From positions 1-12,017 of the forward strand of contig JAIXRD010000278.1 in the NCBI GenBank assembly GCA_027485365.1: DNA of 12,017 nt. Reading direction: 5' to 3'. Numbering within the stretch: position 1 is the first letter of the stretch; each line of letters opens with the position of its first letter. The notes under the pieces are model-generated. The model was not told the origin of the DNA. It did not search any database and saw only the letters and a program-made list of their open reading frames with translations. Positions 6,901-12,017 of this stretch are shown in pieces. Origin of the DNA: Cryomorphaceae bacterium (GTDB lineage Bacteria; Bacteroidota; Bacteroidia; Flavobacteriales_D; Crocinitomicaceae). A program made the position numbers and the translations under genes.

Positions 6901-9900
6901 ATGGTCGATACCCCTGTTACCCCGTCATCTACTTTTTGATTTCGTTCCTTTTTTAAGTTTAGTAAATCATCAAATACGATTTCAATGTTGTTTTCTTCAG
7001 GCCAAATGTCTTCTGGGGTTGTGGCGCCCCACTGAGTTTTATAGAGCGGAAGTTCATATTCGTAATAGTTATCTACGAAATCAGTTCCTAAACGAACGAA
7101 CAAGGTAACTTCTTTATCGTTAAATGGAATCAATGGATTAACTTCTTCCGCATGAGCAAACAACTTCAATTTTTTGTAGGTACGCACATCGAAAACTACA
7201 TTTTTGTAGGCTGCTCTGGCATCTCCATCTTGTAAATTACACATATCAAGCACCAAGGACTGCTCATTCATCTGACGCTGATACGTTTGTGAAGGATCAA
7301 TTTCTCGAACGATACCCGGCGGAACTTCATATTTAATTGGAGTTCGCTGGTCGTTTTCTTCAACATTAAGAGCCGAAATATTAAATGTGGTGAGGTTGGG
7401 ATCGGGTTGAACACTAATTCCAGGTTGAGTTAAATCGAGTAAATAAGGACGCCATTCACCGCGCATGAACTCCATTTTCGCGAAGCGTATCTGTGTTTGC
7501 TCGTCGAAGTTTTTCATGAACAAGCGCATAAACCGAATCGATCTAAAATCTTGAATACCATTCACCTTTTTCTCATAAGAAACCAATGGAATTCTTACTT
7601 GGTACCACTTTTCAGTCTTATTCCCATTTTGATACAACTGAACATTGGTAATAAAGTTCTTTCCAACTACCATGTCATTTGGTCTCAAACTCATTTTGTA
7701 TTGGAAATATGCTTCAGATTCCGAAAGGTTGTTGTCTTGATTGATGTCCTCCAAATCCGGCATGTTGGTTGCTTGGGTAGGATACCCCGCAGCATTGGCT
7801 GTATCTGACATATTGGTTGTAGGTGCATTCCCCTCCATGCCATTATATTTCTTGTATCGCTCGAGAATATTTAATTGTGCGTTGTCAAAGTTGTCATCTA
7901 GGTAATAATTATAATCATCATTAGATGGATCTTGAATCATTTTTGCTTTAGCGGCAGGAGATATTGTCGTGTTGTTTTGAACCCAATTCACATAATTCGC
8001 ATAGGCCGACTGCTCTGAGGCACTATTCCATCCATCTAACCCAATGTCTTGATTTAATCGAGCCGCAGGATCCGTATCGAATGCATTTACAATTACCTGT
8101 TCATTCGAAACACGAGCCCATAAGGTAGTGTCAACATTATCTGTAATGCTCGGACCAAACGGTGGAATTCCATTTTCATATTCCTTGCGTGAATCCGGCA
8201 ATACATCTTCAGAAATGTTACCCAAATTAAAATACAAATCTCCACCATTCATAGACGAAGTTGGGTCTTGATTTTCCGCATCGTCATTAAATGGATCTAA
8301 CATCCAAAATTGAATGAATTGCACATTGGCTACCTCAAAATCATTCGTTGAAAGGGCTCTCATAATACCACCCCAACGATTTTCTGGATTCGTGAACTGA
8401 CCAACACTATCTACAGTAGCGGTTGTATCATAATTATACATTCCCCGTTCCTTTGGGTAATAGCATACATCAAATACGGTAATATTCGGAATCGATCCAT
8501 ATTGAAGCTGTTGGTTCGGGAAGATATCCGTAAAATTCACCAAGCGCATGCGGCTATCCGCCAACATGGTTGCATCTTGTTTAATATGATTTGGTGTGAG
8601 GTTATTGCTTTGATAAAAAAGCGGGTCAATGGTATACCAAGACATCTTTGCCCGCTTGAACCCTGCAGATAGATTCTGAGAAGTAGCTTCAGGAAATAAA
8701 TCAGGTTGCCCTTGAGGAATGGAAGCTAAGCGCCATGCAGAAGCTGATTTTAAATCAATCGTACTCTGGCTGGCTTCGAAATCATCTACATAGGAAGTTC
8801 CAGCTTTGTTAATCACCTTTGGTTGCCCTGGAATCAAATATGCCGCTTCACCATTAATTGAGAACGTGGACATTTGATTCGTTGAAATCACTGGAAGTAA
8901 GTCTACGAGTCTCGTAAGGAAGGGCACATCTGTTCGAATACTGAAATCGATTCCAATGACATTATTTTTGAACGGTTCACTTCCAAAGTCTACTTTTTGT
9001 GTAACAGGACGTTCCGTCATTCGAACCCATGTAGCACCGAACTTCATTTTATCACTCAGGCGGTATTGATAATGACCACCCATGAGAGAACGAGCTTGGA
9101 ATCCAAATACTGAGTTACTTTCTATGGAAATTTTAATTGGTGTATTTGACTCAAGAATTCCGGTATTCAAGATTTTAACTCTCCCTAAATTATAATCCAC
9201 GGTATAATCAGTGCCTTCGGTAAGTTTTATGCCACCTGCTGTCACGGTAACTGCTCCTTGCGGTACATTGAGCGCATTCAGTGGAATATCTGAACTTACT
9301 GAAGATTGGTATTCTCCTTTGAATAGAAACCTGTTTTTACTTGGAATTTGTTGCGCTGCTGTTTTGGTTGAATCGTATAATTCGTAGAATGCAATGTTAT
9401 TGATCGTAGTTTGAGGAACACCTACGGATTGCAACTTTTTCGCTAGGGTTTTACCAAAAGGTTCTACCGTTGAGAAAAAGATCCGCCCATTCTTGCGGTT
9501 AATCGTCCCCCCATTTTCAATTTTAGGACCCGTTACTGTAAAAGGTACGTAGTCAAACACCCCATCAGAAAACGGTTGATTGTTCTGATTCAAGCGGTCC
9601 ATTTCTAACAAGGTAACTAATTGTTTATCGTCTAACCCGGCCATAGGAAAAACAGGTAGCGGAACGCTTGTAGATGGATTGTTATAATATACATCAACCT
9701 TAAATCCTTGTTGATCTACTTGATAAGCACCAATGGAATACACGTTTTTCATCATTAAGTCCCAAATCTTATTCTGAGGACTCGTAATGGTTGGCTTTAA
9801 TAATTTTAGAATCAGGGCTTCTTGACCGCTTGCACCATCCGTTGATAATTCACCCACCTGATAGGTTTGTCCGCGGTAGGTATACTCATACGCAACGGCA

Positions 9901-11249
9901 AGTACCTCATCATTATTGAGCGGATTGTTTAATGAAACGTACCCAAGTAAGGCGTTATAACTAAATTCTTGATCGGATAACTTACGTGCGTTCTCTACCT
10001 TTTCGTAATCCTTTGCTTGTTGGAAAGGACCGGGAGCTGTAACTTGATTGTTTAATGCAGGTACAGCGGTGGAAAAATTTCGAATGAGGGGTTGGTTTGC
10101 TGCCCACTGATATAAACTATTCGCATCATTGGCGGGTTCAACACCTGTACCGAAGCCACCCGGATTCCCCTGACAGTTTGTTGATTTTCCTTCACCTAAA
10201 TCAGAAAAGGCGATGATATTTCTTGTGTTTTCGGTAATGTTAGAGCGATTCGTAACCCAAACTTCTATCCGAGTAATGTATCGAGTTGCATTCACATTTG
10301 GCAAAGTAGCCATAGCGGAATCATAATCGTCGTGATAAAACAAATTCAAAAAGTAGTGACGATTTGCTTCGTAATTATCCGCCGTTAACTCAAACTTTTG
10401 AACTTGAGATTTTCCGGTAATATTAATTTCTTGTCGTTTACCTTTCGATTGAGCAACGATAAGATCAAACGTTGATCGTCCAAATTTAAGTTGCGTTTTT
10501 GCACCAAACAGCGTTTGAGATCCTTGAATTAAGGACGTAGGCAAATCTAAATTCACCATTCCTAGCGCAACCTTTTGAATGATTTGATCCTCGTCGCCAG
10601 TGTGTTCTAGTTTAGAGATGTTTTCAAAGTCAAATGCCGCTTGAGTATTATATTTTGCACCAATTTTGAGTCTAGTACCAATCTGACCCACAATATCCAT
10701 GTTAATGTTCTGTTGGAAATCAAAGCGTGTAATTCTTCGTTGACGCATTGGCAGAATTGGATTGTCATATCTCGAATGATTTACACCAAGTTGCACTTCA
10801 ACATTACCTTGCGGACGAATCACAATTTCACCGGAACCAAAGATGCTTTCAAAAACTTTACTTCCAATTTTGATTGGTAATTCAAACGATCTTCCAACAA
10901 CAGACTCTTCTTCGATTTGCTGCTCCCAGTTCTGTCCTTCAAACTGTTTATTTTTATAATTCAGATAATCTTCCAAGGACATGGATGTTGGGTTCCGGAA
11001 CAGAAGTCCATCACCAACAGTTTGCTTAAACACGTAATGACCAGTTTCTGGGTCATATTCAATGGTTTGTTGCATGTTGGTGGGATCGCCTAAATCAAAC
11101 GATTGTTGATTGTTGTTATACGTGTTGAACGATGGGTTAATAGGAAAAGGAAGTACGGGACCTTGGGCGTATGATGCAAATGGAAAAAGGGCTAAAAGTA
11201 AGCCCAATACCCAACCGCTAGAAATAATATTTCTCTTACACCAATTCAC
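3948..11249 (-). CDS. sprA: SprA (Sov), outer-membrane translocon of the type IX secretion system
   Basis: This 2433-residue protein has the size and sequence of SprA/Sov. In Flavobacterium this is a single-chain 36-strand outer-membrane β-barrel through which type IX cargo is exported, also needed for gliding. A signal peptide spans 1-28 (K5, R6, a hydrophobic core, cleavage at SYA|QG). The N-terminal SprA domain includes GEIVIRPQGNVEVQLG from about 139. The hallmark GTSYVDDFEAS is at about 817-827 and WVNELRLTDF at about 1507-1516, near a second SprA-type domain. The C-terminal third has the alternating aromatic/polar pattern of barrel strands. A Lys/Glu/Asn/Gln-rich stretch at about 1905-1969 interrupts that pattern. 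The chosen start is GTG 11249-11247, immediately before the signal peptide and sharing one base with the ruvA stop (TAGTG). The gene is intact with no frameshift. Other type IX genes are not in the window. Confidence 0.97.
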   Translation of the reverse strand: MNWCKRNIISSGWVLGLLLALFPFASYAQGPVLPFPINPSFNTYNNNQQSFDLGDPTNMQQTIEYDPETGHYVFKQTVGDGLLFRNPTSMSLEDYLNYKNKQFEGQNWEQQIEEESVVGRSFELPIKIGSKVFESIFGSGEIVIRPQGNVEVQLGVNHSRYDNPILPMRQRRITRFDFQQNINMDIVGQIGTRLKIGAKYNTQAAFDFENISKLEHTGDEDQIIQKVALGMVNLDLPTSLIQGSQTLFGAKTQLKFGRSTFDLIVAQSKGKRQEINITGKSQVQKFELTADNYEANRHYFLNLFYHDDYDSAMATLPNVNATRYITRIEVWVTNRSNITENTRNIIAFSDLGEGKSTNCQGNPGGFGTGVEPANDANSLYQWAANQPLIRNFSTAVPALNNQVTAPGPFQQAKDYEKVENARKLSDQEFSYNALLGYVSLNNPLNNDEVLAVAYEYTYRGQTYQVGELSTDGASGQEALILKLLKPTITSPQNKIWDLMMKNVYSIGAYQVDQQGFKVDVYYNNPSTSVPLPVFPMAGLDDKQLVTLLEMDRLNQNNQPFSDGVFDYVPFTVTGPKIENGGTINRKNGRIFFSTVEPFGKTLAKKLQSVGVPQTTINNIAFYELYDSTKTAAQQIPSKNRFLFKGEYQSSVSSDIPLNALNVPQGAVTVTAGGIKLTEGTDYTVDYNLGRVKILNTGILESNTPIKISIESNSVFGFQARSLMGGHYQYRLSDKMKFGATWVRMTERPVTQKVDFGSEPFKNNVIGIDFSIRTDVPFLTRLVDLLPVISTNQMSTFSINGEAAYLIPGQPKVINKAGTSYVDDFEASQSTIDLKSASAWRLASIPQGQPDLFPEATSQNLSAGFKRAKMSWYTIDPLFYQSNNLTPNHIKQDATMLADSRMRLVNFTDIFPNQQLQYGSIPNITVFDVCYYPKERGMYNYDTTATVDSVGQFTNPENRWGGIMRALSTNDFEVANVQFIQFWMLDPFNDDAENQDPTSSMNGGDLYFNLGNISEDVLPDSRKEYENGIPPFGPSITDNVDTTLWARVSNEQVIVNAFDTDPAARLNQDIGLDGWNSASEQSAYANYVNWVQNNTTISPAAKAKMIQDPSNDDYNYYLDDNFDNAQLNILERYKKYNGMEGNAPTTNMSDTANAAGYPTQATNMPDLEDINQDNNLSESEAYFQYKMSLRPNDMVVGKNFITNVQLYQNGNKTEKWYQVRIPLVSYEKKVNGIQDFRSIRFMRLFMKNFDEQTQIRFAKMEFMRGEWRPYLLDLTQPGISVQPDPNLTTFNISALNVEENDQRTPIKYEVPPGIVREIDPSQTYQRQMNEQSLVLDMCNLQDGDARAAYKNVVFDVRTYKKLKLFAHAEEVNPLIPFNDKEVTLFVRLGTDFVDNYYEYELPLYKTQWGATTPEDIWPEENNIEIVFDDLLNLKKERNQKVDDGVTGVSTMFEYAKDDPANSDRRIKVKGSPNLQAIKTIMIGVRNPLQSDPSNNWPDDGQAECVNVWVNELRLTDFVSEGGGAAVGQAQLQLADFATISASGNYSGINWGSVESRVQDRQRNQKVGVDMNSTVQLGQFFGKQAKVSLPFFYGYSLNVINPEYDPFNPDIKLADYDLATRKERAKLGQDFNERKSFNFTNVRKEAKAGAKPAFWRISNWSANYAYAENLKRDFNTNYDRTKNYTGALNYNYTFAGKAIEPFKKWKPVQKSKWLALVRDMNFYLMPKNITFTNDVLRMYNERQVRNNLVPNYQFNPVFLKKFDWNRNYNIGYDLTKNLKASFTATNKAMFAEGNSRVDRKNDPLAYQEFKDSIRSQLSTFGQTMEYGHNYNLSYTFPLDKFPLTDWLTLNAKYNGSYNWQRAPLAQTNFGNIIQNNRSVNLTSQANFVTLYNKIPLFKRVLSDGRNNRGALNAKNNQGQNNNQGNKKVEEQAPKPPKPVEEMTKKERRKWDKVLRKYERKKKKEANAKKKVNPAVGFAARLLMTVRNVSGTYTIDDGTMLPGSNQESRILGMNSNNLGMSSFAFGKQSYDIWGRENGYNIAELSANNGWLVQNENLNKQFATTHSTKLNLRATLEPVKDLSIEMKLNRNYGLNSGEFFRWNETNQQFEGQSRFQSATLTYSTITWGTAFVRDNKDRSSEVFNQLLANRQTVSQLIGADNPNSSLLPSGYFDGYSGNQQEVVIGAFLTAYGNKEVNDKNINPVRNMPLPNWSLTYNGLSKFEFMKKYVKSFVIRHAYNSTVSVNGMQSNMGATTDANGNPTALDLNNNFISSLQVQNITVSEQFSPLIGLDATWTIFGQSLTTKFEYKKDRLATLSLNNNQVTEVKSDEIVIGMQTKIAKVKLMERIPANDLNAGLNFSFRDNSTLIRKVVENTNQGTAGQTVISLKLNIDYNLSQNLTVSYYYDQNLNTPKVATSYPTGNMSTGIKLRFNLAGVQ
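5345..5535 (-). other. Charged, low-complexity loop-like segment within SprA
   Basis: Residues about 1905-1969 of SprA change from Asn/Gln-rich (NNQGQNNNQGN) through a Pro-rich piece (APKPPKPVEE) to a Lys/Arg/Glu-rich, helix-prone piece (KKERRKWDK, YERKKKKE). Flanking sequence looks like barrel strands, so this is probably a long disordered or helical loop between strands. Its side of the membrane cannot be told from sequence alone. Confidence 0.6.
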
Positions 11250-11824
11250 TATAATACTTTCAGGGCCTCCTTTATTAATGATTCAACCGGTTCATTACCG
11301 GTATCCACGCGCTCTATTGCTTTTTCAGCAGCTTTTTTATCAAAGCCCAAAGAAACCAGGGCCGTTAACGCATCAAATCGATTTGTATTGTTTGCGCTGA
11401 AAATATTTTGTGCTTGTTCCGACAATTTAACAACTTTCCCTTTTAAATCGATGATTACACGTTGGGCTGTTTTAGCGCCAATTCCTTTGATTTTTTGAAT
11501 CGTTACAACGTCCTCTGTTTGAATCGCTTTAGCAATATCCTCGGGAACCATCGAGGATAGCATGATCATCGCCGTATTTGGACCAATTCCTGAGACACTA
11601 ATTAGGTGATTAAACATTTCGCGCTCTTCTTTAGCATGAAAGCCATAAAGCAAATGAGCATCCTCACGCACGATAAGTTTTGTATACACTTTAACTTGTT
11701 CTGAATCGCCTAACGCCGAAAAACAATTCAAGGAAATTTTGACCTCATACCCAACTCCAGCACAATCAATGATTAATTCTGTAGGGTGTTTTTCAACGAG
11801 TCGTCCTTGAAGTTGTGCTATCAT
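11249..11824 (-). CDS. ruvA: Holliday junction branch migration complex subunit RuvA
   Basis: This 191-residue protein matches the usual RuvA length of about 190-205. RuvA tetramers bind four-way DNA junctions and load the RuvB helicase for branch migration before RuvC resolves the junction. The three family domains are visible: an N-terminal OB fold (1-63, opening MIAQLQGRLVEK, with CAGVGYEV at 21-28), two helix-hairpin-helix motifs (SGIGPNT at 78-84 and KGIGAKTA at 113-120), and a C-terminal domain III (about 147-190, with ALTALVSLGFDKKAAEKAI) that contacts RuvB. The ATG is 3 bases after the maeB stop (TAA GCG ATG on the - strand). The stop TAG shares its G with the sprA GTG start. ruvB and ruvC are not adjacent. 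Everything looks complete and ordinary. Confidence 0.97.
   Translation of the reverse strand: MIAQLQGRLVEKHPTELIIDCAGVGYEVKISLNCFSALGDSEQVKVYTKLIVREDAHLLYGFHAKEEREMFNHLISVSGIGPNTAMIMLSSMVPEDIAKAIQTEDVVTIQKIKGIGAKTAQRVIIDLKGKVVKLSEQAQNIFSANNTNRFDALTALVSLGFDKKAAEKAIERVDTGNEPVESLIKEALKVL
11266..11273 (-). promoter_or_regulatory. Shine-Dalgarno-like AAAGGAGG upstream of the sprA GTG start
   Basis: AAAGGAGG on the - strand lies inside the last codons of ruvA, encoding part of its Lys-Glu-Ala. It is a near-perfect complement to the 16S rRNA tail but ends 16 bases before the sprA GTG, longer than the usual 5-9. It may be chance coding sequence, since starts in this phylum rarely use Shine-Dalgarno pairing. 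It may instead help the coupled TAGTG restart. Confidence 0.3.
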
Positions 11825-11827
11825 CGC

Positions 11828-12017
11828 TTATTTATTTTGAGCATCAATTACGGCAACTTTTACCATATTTATTATTTCTCTTACAGAGGCCCCCAACTGA
11901 AGTACATGAATCGATTTTCTCATTCCAATGAGGATTGGTCCAATCGCATCACTGTCCGTCATTTGTTGCAGTAATTTGTATGAGATATTTCGTGCGGACA
12001 AATTTGGGAAAATCAAG
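11828..12017 (-). CDS. maeB: NADP-dependent malic enzyme, C-terminal end of the phosphotransacetylase-like domain (partial)
   Basis: The open frame enters from the right edge and ends at TAA (11830-11828), giving 62 residues. The sequence (IFPNLSARNISYKLLQQ, then DAIGPILIGM, then VHVLQLGASVREIINM-like) matches the end of the phosphotransacetylase-like domain carried by large bacterial malic enzymes of the MaeB type. Those enzymes decarboxylate malate to pyruvate with reduction of NADP+; the C-terminal domain is usually regulatory, responding to acetyl-CoA. The malic enzyme part lies outside the window. A stand-alone phosphotransacetylase (Pta) shares this fold, but the wording here and the ruvA-sprA neighbourhood favour maeB. 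It appears to be an upstream gene of the ruvA-sprA operon, whose promoter is therefore not visible here. Confidence 0.85.
   Translation of the reverse strand, partial: LIFPNLSARNISYKLLQQMTDSDAIGPILIGMRKSIHVLQLGASVREIINMVKVAVIDAQNK

Noticed and set aside
12014..12016. Apparent start codon of a 62-residue protein at the right edge
   Set aside because: The codon is TTG (Leu) inside the conserved malic enzyme/phosphotransacetylase C-terminus; the frame continues out of the window.

Overview
The window reads as a stretch of chromosome from a member of the Bacteroidota, most likely Flavobacteriales and possibly near Crocinitomicaceae (the family-level guess is weak). The support is a complete sprA gene (outer-membrane translocon of the type IX secretion system, found only in Bacteroidota), the maeB-ruvA-sprA gene order, moderately AT-rich DNA, starts mostly without a well-placed Shine-Dalgarno sequence, and a promoter-like element of the Bacteroidota TAnnTTTG type.

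The layout is two convergent transcription units. On the + strand, positions 1-152 hold the Pro/Ala/Lys-rich tail of an unidentified protein. A 73-base gap with a candidate promoter follows, then a PpiD/SurA-like membrane-anchored peptidyl-prolyl isomerase (226-2466). On the - strand, reading from the right edge, come the C-terminal end of an NADP-dependent malic enzyme (maeB), ruvA, sprA, a spermidine/spermine-type GNAT acetyltransferase and a secreted Ca2+-dependent phosphoinositide phospholipase C (PI-PLC). These five genes are separated by 3 bases or overlap by 1 to 20 bases, so they look like one co-transcribed, partly translationally coupled operon. Its promoter lies beyond the window.

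The two units meet tail to tail with a 4-base overlap of stop codons. The ppiD terminator hairpin lies inside the last coding bases of the phospholipase gene. Coding density is nearly complete: no gene-free stretch exceeds 73 bases, and I see no tRNA, rRNA, CRISPR array or insertion sequence.

Functionally, sprA makes the type IX pore and a PpiD-like chaperone could help fold outer-membrane or secreted proteins (inference). RuvA (recombination) and MaeB (central carbon metabolism) are unrelated housekeeping neighbours. I found no convincing new multi-gene system. The points most worth a second look are an A19 homopolymer inside ppiD whose slippage would truncate the protein at once, the terminator embedded in coding sequence, and the acetyltransferase plus phospholipase attached directly behind sprA.
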